Assembly (NCBI GenBank): GCA_900088475.1
Contig: FLMG01004236.1
Coordinates: 3,121 to 31,387, forward strand
Origin: Hyphochytrium catenoides
Lineage: Eukaryota > Sar > Hyphochytriomycetes > Hyphochytriales > Hyphochytriaceae
Length of the DNA stretch: 28,267 nucleotides
Direction of reading: 5' to 3'
Shown here in pieces: positions 19,208-28,267 of the stretch; position 1 is the first letter of the stretch, and every line of letters starts with the position of its first letter. A program made the translations under genes and the position numbers. A model generated the notes under the pieces. That model made no database searches and had not been told where the DNA came from. It saw nothing but the letters and a program-made list of their open reading frames with translations.

Positions 19208-19672
19208 TTAGAAGCAGCACTTGTACTCCACACCATTCACGATGCGCTTGAAATACTTGGTGGGGAATCGACCGCAAGGTTTGCATTGTGATAAGATAGA
19301 GTTGCCTCCCCATTGATGCGGCGGGTGTGGTGGGCTGTTGAAGCCCTGCCAAGGGCCGTGGTTCCAACCGTTACTACTTTGTGCTCCTGCGTGCGCCATA
19401 GCAAATCCGTTGCCGCTAGAGCTTGCCTGGGACCAGGCTGAGGCAGAGGATCCGAATCCACCAGCTTGGGCAATGGCTGAGGCGGAAGCTTGGGAGGAAG
19501 AAAAAGGGCTAGATCCCCACTGAAGGTGCCGGGAGGTGGTGGTTTCGGGTTCGGTATCAACAATGGCGGAGTTTGGAGAGGAGTCAGGGCCGCGGAGAGC
19601 TTGATGCTGAGGAGCAGCGGTGGCCGTAGCAACCAGCAGTGCGCTACCGATGATGAGAGGAAGAGTCTTCAT
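19208..19672 (-). CDS. Small secreted protein, Ser/Ala/Gly-rich with a Cys-containing tail
   Basis: A single-exon frame of 154 residues starts at the ATG at 19672. Residues 1-20 are a clear signal peptide (MKTLPLIIGSALLVATATAA). The mature start PQHQALRGPDSS carries QALR at residues 24-27, comparable to KALR at 30-33 in the repeat protein at 2978. Residues ~50-125 are low-complexity Ser/Ala/Gly/Gln-rich with SASA, QASA and QASS motifs and several Trp (WGSSPF, SAWSQA, NGWNHGPW, HQWGG). The tail has four cysteines at 130, 133, 152 and 153 (CKPCGRF...EYKCCF), enough for two disulfides. There is no membrane anchor. I recognise no family. Its size, signal peptide, low-complexity middle and terminal cysteines are typical of lineage-specific secreted or effector-like proteins, but that is inference. 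No AATAAA is visible in the 150 nt downstream. Confidence 0.75.
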   Translation of the reverse strand: MKTLPLIIGSALLVATATAAPQHQALRGPDSSPNSAIVDTEPETTTSRHLQWGSSPFSSSQASASAIAQAGGFGSSASAWSQASSSGNGFAMAHAGAQSSNGWNHGPWQGFNSPPHPPHQWGGNSILSQCKPCGRFPTKYFKRIVNGVEYKCCF

Positions 19673-21289
19673 AATTGTTATCGTTGATAAAAGTACCGCG
19701 TTACTTTCCGTGCAGGATCGGAGTAGGAGGCTGTGACAACTGGAGAGAAGATTGCTGAATGACAGAAGTGGGCAGCAAGGAGGAGATCCTCGAAGCGGGC
19801 AGCAGACTCTCTAGAGAGAAAGCAAGGCCCTGTCGTCCCAAACAATCTGTTCCTCTTTCTAAGAAAGAAGGTTAAGGGAGATGCCGGTAGAGGGGTTGAG
19901 GGTGGGAGGAGAGCAGTGCTAATAAAGATTGTGGTTGAGAGGGCGGGAGACGTAGCGAGAATAACTACGGGAAAAGAAAGGAAGAAGACTACGCCACAAC
20001 GCCGAGAGAAAGAAGAAAACCTTATAGAAGTATCTTCAACCTCTAGTTCCGGCTAAACTGCTTGAAGTCGTCCACAAGTGTGATTGATAAAGCATCGGAT
20101 GGGAATGATTATTAATTAGCCTTTTATAGCAGACGAGCCTACCAATGGCATCTTTCAAGGAGAGAGGAAGTACAAAGAAGGGATAGAAGGATGTTTCGAT
20201 GAGAAGAGAGAGCACGGGCCGACTTCAAGAAGTAATACTATCAGAATAAAAGAGGTGATGCACTTGAAAACAGCGTGTTCGAATCGGTTCTGAGAGAAAG
20301 GTAGTCACGACGTCAGCCAAATGCATTCCCCGTTTCTTATAGTTCCTGAGGGAGATATACTCTACTAGCGACGGAGCCCTGGTTAGTAGCAGTCTCTCAT
20401 TTACTATTACAAGGCCATAGCTTACCTATATTAGAAAGTTCTCAAATACCATTTGACGACGTCATCCAAATGGATTTGACCCTGATTATTAGTTCTATTA
20501 TAGCTTAGACATGCTTACTAATAAAAAATTATCTTTACCAAAAGAACTACCAGATCATCTTCACTACTACAGTACTACTGCCGCTATCTTATGTGATTAG
20601 AATGCTCCATAGTGCTTCTTCTTCTTCTTCCTGTTCCGTTCAGTGCTCTCCTTTATTACAGAAGGACTCCATCCTCCTTCACAGAACAAACATTATGATA
20701 TAGGAATAAAAACGAAAGAACACTTGAAGAGAGAATCACCGAAGAACCTGTGGTCTCGGTCCTTATTACACCGGGGCATTATTTTGGATCCTTATTCCAT
20801 TGTGAAAAGCCTGCCTTTTAAAAGGTTCGAGCTGAGATGATGGAAGAGCCTAAGGCTTCTTAGCTTTTCTTCTCTTCTTCTTCCTCTTCTTCTTCTCTTT
20901 CTTCTTCTTCTAGAATTAGTCTGTTATTAGTAGCGATAGTAGTAACACACTCTCTACTAATTTTCTTAAAATAGTAAAAACAAGAAGAAGTGGACGAGTA
21001 TACTACTGTTTTGCTGTCTGTTGAACTGCTAGAATTCTTAGGGTTCACTGTTATTTGTCCTCCTTCGTGTCCCATTCTTCTTCAGCTTTCGAGTCCTTCT
21101 CTTTGAACCAGCCTCCACTTTCCTTCAGCCTTCAGTTTCTAGCCCTTTGGCAGTTAGCTCTTTCTCTTTCCTTCAGCTTTCACCTTGTTCTGCCATTTGT
21201 TTTATAACTTGCCTAGTTCCTCCGTTGTCCCTGAGTCGTCAATTTTGCTTAGTTTTGAAGCCTTCACGTTCCGCTCTTTGGCAGGCTTA

Positions 21290-21305
21290 CCCTAACCCTA
21301 ACCCT
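21290..21305 (+). repeat. Interstitial telomere-like CCCTAA array
   Basis: CCCTAACCCTAACCCT, about 2.7 units of the TTAGGG-type telomere repeat in C-rich orientation on the + strand. Confidence 0.85.
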
Positions 21306-21504
21306 GGGTCGCCAATTTTGCGGCCACATTGCTACAATAACACTGCAGACAGCAGCAGCAGCAGCCACAATAATCGAAGCAGCAGCATTTTGGATGAAGA
21401 GGAAAGGAGAAACTCCACTAATACTTAATCATTAGGCTACTAACAATGAAGCTAGCTAGCAAAGAAAGCAAGAGCGAGCCTAACAGACCAGGAGCAGAGC
21501 TCGT

Positions 21505-21660
21505 TTTTTGAGAGAGGGGGAGAGGGTGAGAAAGAGGAGTGGAGAAAGAGAGAGAGTGGGAGGAGAGAGAAAAGAGAGAATGAAAAGGTGAGAGGGGAGA
21601 GAGAAAGAGGGAGAGGAAGAGAGAGAGGTTGAGAGAGAGAAAGAAGAAAAAAAAGAAAGA
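21505..21660. repeat. GA-rich low-complexity tract
   Basis: Purine-rich + strand made of GAGAGA, GAAAG and GGGAG blocks. It yields long but purely compositional minus-strand frames. Confidence 0.9.
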
Positions 21661-21755
21661 GGGCAGACGTCGACAAAGCGCTGCTGTGCAAGCATCCAAA
21701 AGGCAGTGGCCGCCACAATCATAAGTAGTGCTTGCAACCTCGCTCCTGTTCCTGC

Positions 21756-21767
21756 TTAGGGTTAGGG
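21756..21767 (+). repeat. Interstitial telomere-like TTAGGG array, opposite orientation
   Basis: TTAGGGTTAGGG on the + strand, inverted relative to 21290-21305 and 450 bp away. It is followed by a degenerate CTAGG and then a GA tract. Confidence 0.8.
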
Positions 21768-22529
21768 CTAGGAGAGAGAGAGAGAGAGAAAGAAGAGGGA
21801 GAGAGGCAGAGAAGTGCGAGAAAGAGAGAGGCAGGAGCGTGTGAGACAGTATCAGAGAGGAGAGAGCGATACAGAGAAGAAAGATAAAGAAATCAGAAGG
21901 CGGCGAGAAAAGAAGAGGACTTAGCAAGATGGGACTGGGGAGATGAGGAGAAGAGGCACAGACCTTGTGATGTTTCTGGTCACTAAAGGGCCACATTTGA
22001 CTCCTCGCTCCTTTCTTTTAGCCCGCTAGCTCTTGTTGGTGGGACGGGCAGTGTCGGGTGGCGTACTTAGGAGCAATAAGGCGAGATGAGGCATTTCTTT
22101 CTGAGAAGGGCAAACTCCTGGTGCTGCGGTGGTTCTAACGCCGGCGGCTTTCCAGCGAATTTATGTCCTCCCCTCTTCTTTCTCTCTCTTTTCTTCCTCC
22201 TGCTGCTCGTACGTATTGCTATCGAGGTCCACCTCTTCTTCTTCCTAGGCTTCTTGGTGCTTGCTTTCTAAGGCCTCCTCTGCGCACTTTATTGTATGGG
22301 TCTCCTGCTAGTCTACTTTTAATAGAGATGGAGCTATTGTACAGCATACACGGAAAAGCGTAGCTTATCAATAGTTACCACCCCCAACTCCTCTTCTTCA
22401 TGCAGCCAATAGAGTTTTCATCTAAAACTGCCTCATCAGTTTATCCCTTTCCGAAACACCGCCGCATCAGCTTTGCAGCCCATTACATCTTTTGCATTCT
22501 CCCTCTTCCAATAATCATTTCTTCTAAGT

Positions 22530-22871
22530 CTAAGAATCAGCCTCAATAAAGCTGTTTCGGGTAGCCTTCCGCCCGCTTTCTGGTTGTCCTCTCCTCTTCT
22601 TTGTTGCCCTCTTCTCTTCTAGCTCCCCAAATAACATCTCCTCTATGAACGTACATTCTCTCTCTTCCTCTTGGTTACTTTCCACCATCGACCGTGTGTC
22701 GTCCTGCCTGCTGCCGTCGACGATGAAACGAGCAGTAGTCAACCCTGAGTAGAATTTGAAGGCGGGCCTGCCCTTGTTCTCAAGCAGGTTCATCCTATGG
22801 GCCCTGACGGTGTACCGCTGCCCTTTTACTGCCCAGCTGCGATGGCAGGCTACCGTCTTCGAGTGGGACAT
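22530..22871 (-). CDS. Hypothetical protein, 113 aa
   Basis: The ATG is at 22871 and the stop at 22532-22530. The frame continues upstream without an ATG through an A-rich run at ~22880-22889. The product is soluble with a mixed composition: an early stretch TVACHRSWAVKGQRYTVRAH, then a Glu-rich segment (EEERECTFIEEMLFGELEEK) and a basic KKRRGQPESGRKATRN tail. Unlike neighbouring ORFs it is not a translation of a dinucleotide repeat, which is the main reason to list it. I see no domain, signal peptide or splice support, and the function is unknown. Confidence 0.3.
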   Translation of the reverse strand: MSHSKTVACHRSWAVKGQRYTVRAHRMNLLENKGRPAFKFYSGLTTARFIVDGSRQDDTRSMVESNQEEERECTFIEEMLFGELEEKRATKKRRGQPESGRKATRNSFIEADS

Positions 22872-23218
22872 ACACACAGAAAAAAAAAACTCTTCACATA
22901 GCCGAGCTCTATAGAAAGGAGAGAGGCACAAGTCACCGTAGACAGAAGCGACAGGAGTGAAAGGGAACAGACAGAGCCAAGAAGTGGACGGAGACTGGGG
23001 GGAGGTGACAAGGAGGTAGACACTACGACTGTCTCTGCTGTCATTGTAAGGATTGTTGCCTCTGTGGAATCGACTCTCCCTTGCCTTCTGTTTACCTTTC
23101 TTGCCCCCCCCCCTTCGAGTCTCATCTCTTGGAAAAACGGAACATCACTTCCCGCTCAATCCGCAACCACTGTCGGGCCACAAGGTGGGGAGAGAAGGGA
23201 AGAGGAACTGGATAGTGA

Positions 23219-23262
23219 GGCGCAGTAGAGGTCATTAGAAGGCGCAGCAGAGGTCATTAGAA
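23219..23262 (+). repeat. 22-bp tandem repeat, 2 copies
   Basis: GGCGCAGTAGAGGTCATTAG plus AA at 23219-23240 is repeated at 23241-23262 with a single T-to-C difference. Confidence 0.95.
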
Positions 23263-23350
23263 GAAGGACGTCAGATAGTATGGCCGGGAGCTGAGGGAGG
23301 GAATTAGACAGACTGAGGCAGGAGGAATGTCCTTAGCCGTGTGAGAGGAA

Positions 23351-23480
23351 GTATAGATGGGAGAGAGTGGGAAGGACGAAGAAAGAGAGAGAAAGGGGAA
23401 GTAGAGAGAGAGAGAGGTATAGATGGGAGAGAGAGGGAGGGCGAAGAAAGGAGAGAGAAAGGGGAAGGAGAGAGAGAGAG
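23351..23480 (+). repeat. ~65-bp GA-rich minisatellite
   Basis: The unit starting GTATAGATGGGAGAGAG occupies 23351-23416 (66 nt) and is repeated at 23417-23480 (64 nt) with few differences. A partial third copy (GTAGAGAGAG) follows. Confidence 0.85.
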
Positions 23481-24131
23481 GTAGAGAGAGAGGAAGGGAC
23501 TCTAGAGGGACTATATGGCAGGAGGAAAGCTCAATAGAGCCGTCTTGGACAACTGTCTTTTTCGAGCGGTAAGCCGTCGAGGACGACCTTCTTAATTCAG
23601 CACCCTCTTATCGATTACTCTTGATTGCCCATCCTCTATTGTCTTCCTGTTTCAATTTGCACTGTGCCGTATCTCTCTCGCCTTCAGCACCTCATCTAGA
23701 TCCCTTAACAGTCTTGCTCTCCCTCTTTCTCTCTTTCTGTTTGTTTTCCTTCATATTTTCTGCGGGTAACTCTCCATCTCTCTCTCTCTCTCTCTGTTTC
23801 TCCCCTTTTTCTCTTCTCTCGTGCGTCCTCCTGTTTCTGGTCGGTCAAACGTTTGGTCTGCACGAAGCTCTCTCTCTCTCTTCCTGTCCAGTAATCCTCT
23901 ATCCCCTTAGTCTCTCTGGCTTTGGTACGCCTTCTGGGCCGTCCTCTATACCTCCTCGAGAAGTTCCCTGCTGTAATATGAGAGACTGCTGCAGCTCTCG
24001 AGAGAGTGAGAGAGAGAAGGTGCTCTGTCTGTACTTGGCTGGCCAGGCCGCAGTTCAGACAAGCACCACGCAGAGGAAGACTTTGCGGGAACACACGCAA
24101 GTAGCAAAGGGTCTTCTACTTCAGAAAGAAG

Positions 24132-24137
24132 TTTATT
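24132..24137 (-). terminator. Possible poly(A) signal in the chromovirus 3' LTR
   Basis: TTTATT on + is AATAAA on the minus strand, ~360 nt downstream of the chromodomain stop. That is where the R region of a 3' LTR would be expected. The LTR limits cannot be fixed because the 5' LTR is outside the window. Confidence 0.3.
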
Positions 24138-24453
24138 AACTGAGATATAGAGGGTAATAACAGGGAGTCTCCCTGGCGAGAGAGTCAGTCTATCTGAGAA
24201 TGCAAAGTTAAAAGAGTAACATGCAAGAGAAGTAGTGTCAACAGGCTATTCTAATAACATGCAAAGAGGAAGAGAGAAGAAAGGGAAAAGGAAGAGAGCA
24301 TCCTTCGTCAGCCATTTGTTGCTGACTCTAGTCGGCACTACCCGCCCTGAGAGTCGTCTCAAAGAGGAGAGGTCATATCCCATACACCGGTCGATCCGTG
24401 TCCAATACGCAATCAGGTGGCTAGCAGCCGTCAGAAGAGACATACATATAATA

Positions 24454-24465
24454 TCCTTCCCCTTT
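24454..24465 (-). other. Possible polypurine tract of the chromovirus
   Basis: On the minus strand AAAGGGGAAGGA lies 30 nt after the chromodomain stop, the usual place for the plus-strand primer just before the 3' LTR. This is inferred from position and composition only. Confidence 0.35.
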
Positions 24466-24494
24466 GAAAATCTTGGCTCAGTGAAGAAGCTTGA

Positions 24495-25233
24495 CTATCG
24501 TGCCCGCTGCCTAAACTTTCCGTCAGGTGCCGCTTTTTGCTCTCGTCGAGGCGGCGGAGTGGTGGTCGCGCTCTTCGACTTGGCGTTGAAAGCATCTGTC
24601 AATGCTTTCCCTACATCGTACTCAGGCACCCAAGAGGCCTCCGCCAGGTCGAAACCTTTCCATTTGACCAGGTACTCCACGCCGGTCCTAGTGAGACTTA
24701 TGTCCAACAGCTCTTCTGCATCGTACACTAGGGCTTGGGTGGCGGGCTCCACTACCGGAGATGGGGTTGGAGGCGTTCGAGAAGCAAACTCCTTCGGGTT
24801 CGCGTGATGGTGGGGCTCCAACAGGCTGACATAAAAGTCTGGGTGTTGTCTCGCCATCGCCGGAGGCAAATCCAATGTGTATGTATCAAACTCCGTAGCT
24901 GCTATCACCTTGTAGGTTTCACTGTACCGCGACAGCAGCTTCGTTTTGGGCCGAAGCCGATCCACTTCGTCCGGATAAAAGGCGATAGCTAACATGACCT
25001 TGTTTCCCACCTTGAACTCCAATACCGTGCGGTGCGGGTTGTGAAGCGCCTCCATGATCCCGGCTAGCGTCCAGACGGTCCTGAGCGACGAGGAGTGATA
25101 CTCTAATGTTCTCGAGCGTGTCTGCTACGCCCAAGGGCAATCCATCCTTCTCTACCTCCTGTTGGTGAGAGTTGATTGTGACGGCAGCGAATGCTGCCAT
25201 CAGTGGTGTCACTGGTAAGTAACCGTAGGCCAA
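24495..25233 (-). pseudogene. Chromovirus integrase C-terminal part and chromodomain
   Basis: 25233-25055 carries the end of the integrase core (AYGYLPVTPLMAAFAAV and the helical segment after it). A frame change near 25055 leads to 25055-24495, with a GPY/F-like strand segment (KVGNKVMLAIAFYPDEVDRL) and PDFYVSLLEPHH. Next comes a chromodomain (EELLDISLTRTGVEYLVKWK, then GFDLAEASWVPEYDV). Chromodomains of this group bind modified histones and steer insertion into heterochromatin. The aromatic-cage Trp of VKWKG and the EASWVPE motif are preserved. The stop is at 24497-24495. Confidence 0.85.
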
Positions 25234-25879
25234 ATAGAAGGAGCGAAGCCATTGGCGGCGTGCTTCCTACTATTATACGCAAACTCTATGAGGTGAAGGT
25301 CACGTTCCCAGTTCGTCATCTTGTAATCCACATAGCAGCGTAAGGCCGTCAGCAGTGCCTTATTTACGATCTCCGTCTGACCATCAGTCTGGGGTCTGTG
25401 TGACGTAGACATGGCTAGAAAGGTGCCTAACCGTTTCTGAAGCTCGGTCCAGAATGCACTCGTGAACTTGCTGTCTCTGTCTGCGATGATGACTTGTGGG
25501 ATACCATGGTGCTTCACCCCTTCCTTGAGTTAGAGTAGCGCCGCCTGCTCGGCTGTCATCTACTTCCTGCCTGGGATGAAGTGCGCGGGTTTAGTACGTT
25601 GTCAACGACTACCATCACAGCGTCAAACCCTTCTGCTGTGCGGGACAGGTCCACAATAAAATCGATCGACACCTTGTGCCACTTGCTCGCAAGGCTGTTG
25701 ATGGGATGAATGACCCCGTTCTTCGGTTCTTGCTCTTGGTTCTCGCGCAGACGATGCAAGAGTTGATGAAGCGATAAATGTCTGTGTCCATTCTGGGCCA
25801 AAAAAAGGCGCATTAACTTCTCTTGTGTCGCGTTGATTCCAGAGTGTGAGTCGTAGACGTTGTCGTGTGCCTCCACCAA
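25209..25879 (-). pseudogene. Chromovirus integrase, zinc-binding and catalytic core
   Basis: 25879-25556 contains the HHCC-type start (EAHDNVYDSHSGINATQEKL) and then KWHKVSIDFIVDLSR with the first catalytic Asp. Frame changes occur inside the zinc-binding part (after LMRLFLAQN) and near 25590. 25517-25209 contains IIADRDSKFTSAFW (second catalytic Asp), HRPQTDGQTEIVNKAL (catalytic Glu) and WERDLHLIEFAYN. All three DDE residues are present, although the frame is broken. Confidence 0.85.
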
Positions 25880-25956
25880 GAGTTGAGTGACGAGCTCCTA
25901 GTCTGGCCGGGGAATGCGAATCCTGTCGGCTCCGCTTCCTTCTCGGAGGGCCAGAA

Positions 25957-26800
25957 TTAAGCTTGTGTAGGACATAGCGCGAAGCGCTTGAGTTGGGCTG
26001 GAGTGACCTTAGTTTTCCTTCCAGGGCTCTTTAGCGCCGTCCAAAGCTCTTTAAAATACCCGTCCTGCTCGTAACCCTTCATTATCCGTTCGCATAGGTC
26101 GTCTGCCACCTTCACACCCGCTTCCGAGTAGGTAACTCCTACAATGTTAAGCTCTAGCGTTGTTAAATGGTCTGGTCTCCTGCTGAGGGCATCGGCTACC
26201 ACGTTGCGTGCCCCCGGAATATACCTCAGGGTCACATCGTAAGTGAGGAGAGTGTCTAACCACTTTGCTTGGCGGCGATTGAGCGTCGACTGAGACAGGA
26301 GGAATGTGAGAGAACGGTGATCCGTCCACATCTGGAAGTGCTTGTAAGATAAAAGGTGGGGACCATTCCTCTAGGCAATACGTGATCGCTGGCAACTCCT
26401 TGTCATACACTGAGTAGGCTACCTCGTTTGAGTGGAGCTTCCTGAAAGCAAAGGCTATTGGTTGGAGACCGTCTCCTAAGTCCTGCATAATCACTCCTCC
26501 ACTTGCAAAGTCGGAGGCGTCCGTGGCAACAATGAACTCCGCGTTGGGGTCTGGAATAAGGAAGACTGGGGCTTTCACCATAGCAATCCTGAAGACTGCG
26601 TCAGCAGCAGACGCCGTCCACTTGAAGCTTTTCCGGAACTCTTCCGTCGTCAGATCAATGAGAGGGAGTGCTAGCTCTGCGTAGCGTCCGATAAACTTTC
26701 TATAAAAGCCTGTCAAGCCGAGGAACATCTTCACCTCTTTCACAGAATTGGGCGTTGGCCCGTCAACCATCGCTTTGATCTTGGCCGGGTCAGACATCAC
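25957..26800 (-). pseudogene. Chromovirus RNase H and connection region
   Basis: 26800-26340 begins with the end of the reverse-transcriptase thumb (VKEVKMFLGLTGFYRKFI), followed by RNase H start motifs (FIVATDASDFASGGVIMQ; AFAFRKLHSNEVAYSVYDKE). A frame change near 26345-26370 leads to 26331-25957 with WTDHRSLTFLLSQSTLNRRQ, RYIPGARNVVADALSRRPDH and the linker towards integrase. The catalytic Asp of ATDASD, the Glu of YDKEL, the Asp of WTDH and the Asp of VVADALSR are all present. Confidence 0.9.
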
Positions 26801-27558
26801 CTTACCGTCCCCAATGACGAAGCCCAGGAACTTCAGCTCTGATTGAAAGAACCTGCACTTGTCTCGGGCGCAAGTAAAGCTTGTGGTCGCTCAATCGTTG
26901 AAGAATCTCCAGGTGGCGTTGGTGCTCTTCGTGTGATTAGGGAACACGATGATATCGTCCAGGTAGATGAAGCAGTTGCCGATGTAATCTCCCAGAACAT
27001 CATACATAATACGATTGAAGATGGCAGGAGCGGACTTCAGAGCCATAGGCATGACGAGCCATTCGTGCGAGCCGAACGGAGGTGTGTTGAACGCCCTTTT
27101 ATGCACGTCTAGCTCCGCCACTCGCACCTGATAGTATCTCTTGGTTAGATCAATGCTGCTGAAAACCTTGTTCCCATTCAGTTTAGAGACAATGGCGCCA
27201 TCGAAGGATGGCAAGGCAAAGTTAACTTCTGGCTAACTTGATTCAGCGCTCGGTAGTCCACGCAGAAGCGGAACTTACCGTTCTGCCTCACCATCAGCAT
27301 TGGGGCGCCATAGGGACAGAGAGAGGGCCTGATCATGCCGTTCGCCGTTAGTTCCTTCAGCGTCTTTCGTAGTGCCTCTAATTCTTCGGGTCCAAGTTTG
27401 TATGCAGGGCGGAAAGGCGGGTTTGATGCTGGAGTAGGGATGGTACAATCAACCACTCGCTCCAGAGGTAGCTCGGGTGGCAGGGTTCCTTCGGGGAAGA
27501 GAAGATGAGAGTACTTAGCGTACAGAGCCGCCACCTCCTTAGGCGCCTCATATGGCAA
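26801..27558 (-). pseudogene. Chromovirus reverse transcriptase
   Basis: 27558-27225 contains FRPAYKLGPEELEALRKTL, GMIRPSLCPYGAPMLMV and GKFRFCVDYRALNQV. A frame change near 27225 leads to 27214-26891 with NKVFSSIDLTKRYYQVRV, HEWLVMPMALKSAPAIFNRI and the active-site box CFIYLDDIIVF. The segment ~26870-26935 reads in another phase (EILQRLSDHKLYLRPRQ) and then returns to frame for the FFQSELKFLGFVIGDG stretch, so two indels compensate each other. The YLDD catalytic Asps are preserved. Confidence 0.9.
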
Positions 27559-28267
27559 GTTTCGGGAAAGAACTCCTTAAATTTGGCCATCACTTCCTTC
27601 GCTTCAGGAGAGTGCAACTCTTTTACTCTTGCATCCTCCTCATCGGGGCGCATGGTAAAAAGAAATAGCTCCCGCTCCTCGTCGCGGTCCAGCAGATTAC
27701 TCAGCTGGGTGAAGGACATCACATTGCTAGAAGAGTCGTAACGGTCTACCCCTTTGACCATACGTCCCTTGATCGTGAGTGATATCCTTTCGCAGTCCAG
27801 AGTAACACGTTATCCTCAGCCAATTCATGCTGCCAAGTATGATCGGGAAAGAGGTCTTCGCGGCTACCGCGAACGTAGTAGGAGATATACAATGCTCGCT
27901 GCCTGGAGCACCTCCCACTCGGAAGCGTACTGAGACTTCAACCTCGGCCCGCTGGTCTAGCGTAAAAGTCTCACCAGAACCCACCATCGCTCTCCTTGGC
28001 GACACCTTCCCCACTGGCATCGAGAAACAACCTTGCTGTCGCCACCTCCATGTAGCTTGTCGAGCTCCCAGAGTCCACCATAGCCGCCCGTTGAGCTGGA
28101 CCGTGATGAATAGCAGCTCCCTAGAGTCAAAAGGTGGTGATTCCGCGGAGGAACTAGATGGTAGAGCATTATGTAGGTTACTTATACGCCTGCAGAGGTT
28201 AGGGGATGGGTCATCTCCCTGTAACGGACGAGGGACAAAGACGCTGCCTATCCAACCTGTGTTGTCA
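27559..28267 (-). pseudogene. Chromovirus protease and upstream linker, partial
   Basis: In minus frames around 28100-28020 a short stretch reads MVDSGSSTSYMEVATARLF, the D-S/T-G active-site loop of a retropepsin. It is preceded in another phase by LFITVQLNGR. 28020-27727 continues in a further frame with FPIILGSMNWLRI, matching the retropepsin ILG-x-x-W-L motif. 27761-27560 is the protease-RT linker. At least two frame changes occur within ~300 nt. Gag is not in the window. Confidence 0.7.

Larger units (their letters stand above)
19673..22529. other. Spacer with low-complexity and telomere-like sequence, no supported gene
   Basis: 19673-20860 has no convincing frame; the ORF at 20643-20840 has no motif. 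20871-20912 is a CTT-rich run. 21127-21321 contains an imperfect tandem duplication with telomere-like repeats. 21505-21660 and 21770-21860 are GA tracts whose minus-strand ORFs are almost pure Leu/Ser. 22080-22370 has short Leu/Phe-rich frames without features. Confidence 0.55.
22872..24453. other. Repeat-rich spacer
   Basis: No supported gene. It holds a 22-bp tandem repeat (23219-23262), a ~65-bp GA-rich minisatellite (23351-23480), CT runs near 23778-23795 and 23868-23882, and from about 24130 rightwards probably the 3' LTR of the chromovirus. The + frame 23621-24139 and the minus frame 23705-24100 overlap and are compositional. Confidence 0.5.
24454..28267 (-). mobile_element. Degenerate Ty3/gypsy chromovirus, 5' end beyond the window
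   Basis: On the minus strand the order is protease, reverse transcriptase, RNase H, integrase and chromodomain, which is diagnostic of Ty3/gypsy chromoviruses. The polyprotein is split over at least seven frames by small indels, so this copy cannot make a full Pol. The gag region, primer-binding site and 5' LTR would lie to the right of 28267. Fragment limits are given in separate entries. Confidence 0.9.

Noticed and set aside
21418-21996. 192-codon minus-strand frame
   Set aside because: Leu/Ser-rich translation of GA tracts, without any motif.
24235-24807. 190-codon + frame at the chromovirus 3' end
   Set aside because: It is the complement of the chromodomain coding sequence; the minus-strand frame has clear family motifs.
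1-28267. CRISPR arrays, bacterial operons or prophage
   Set aside because: No spaced short repeats with unique spacers. The genes carry spliceosomal introns and poly(A) signals, so the window is eukaryotic.

Overview
This is nuclear DNA of a eukaryotic microbe. Coding exons are interrupted by GT-AG introns of roughly 75-440 bases. AATAAA-type poly(A) signals follow several stops, short TTAGGG-type telomere-like arrays occur inside the window, and the right end is a Ty3/gypsy chromovirus. CT/GA microsatellites are very abundant. I cannot name the species; a fungus-like or stramenopile-like microbe would fit, but no gene here settles it. Start codons were chosen as ATG in a good context or, where there is none, as a likely splice acceptor.

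Layout. 1-2.2 kb is CT-rich low-complexity sequence without a supported gene. At 2978-4270 (+) an intact single-exon gene encodes a secreted protein built of 39 exact-length octapeptide repeats (EPATEAAT type). 4.4-6.0 kb is non-coding apart from a 39-bp tandem duplication and a GA tract. 6.05-8.75 kb holds unrecognised coding-like blocks on both strands, separated by an inverted repeat with ~155-bp arms (7242-7395 and 7527-7687). At 10232-11377 (+) a three-exon gene encodes a small membrane protein of the bacterial DUF2892/YgaP-like type, a candidate horizontal acquisition that has gained introns. At 11668-12677 (+) lies a decayed M28 aminopeptidase gene.

At 13894-17467 (-) I could join 12 exons in a continuous frame into the C-terminal ~564 residues of a prolyl oligopeptidase (S9A) homologue. 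It contains a 22-nt microexon and one junction without an AG acceptor, and the positions of all three catalytic residues appear altered. At 19208-19672 (-) is a second small secreted protein, with a Cys-containing tail. 19.7-24.5 kb is mostly GA/CT-rich spacer with telomere-like motifs, minisatellites and one weak ORF.

From 24495 to the window end (-) is a degenerate chromovirus: protease, reverse transcriptase, RNase H, integrase and chromodomain in order, broken by several frameshifts. Its 5' end lies outside the window.

The genes do not form an operon or an obvious pathway. What they share is secretion (two small secreted proteins with a similar N-terminal layout) and peptidase relics (M28 and S9 genes tail to tail). 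I did not find a convincing new multi-gene system. The most unusual items are the prolyl oligopeptidase homologue with a lost triad, the intron-bearing DUF2892-like gene, the EPATEAAT repeat protein and the coding inverted repeat.
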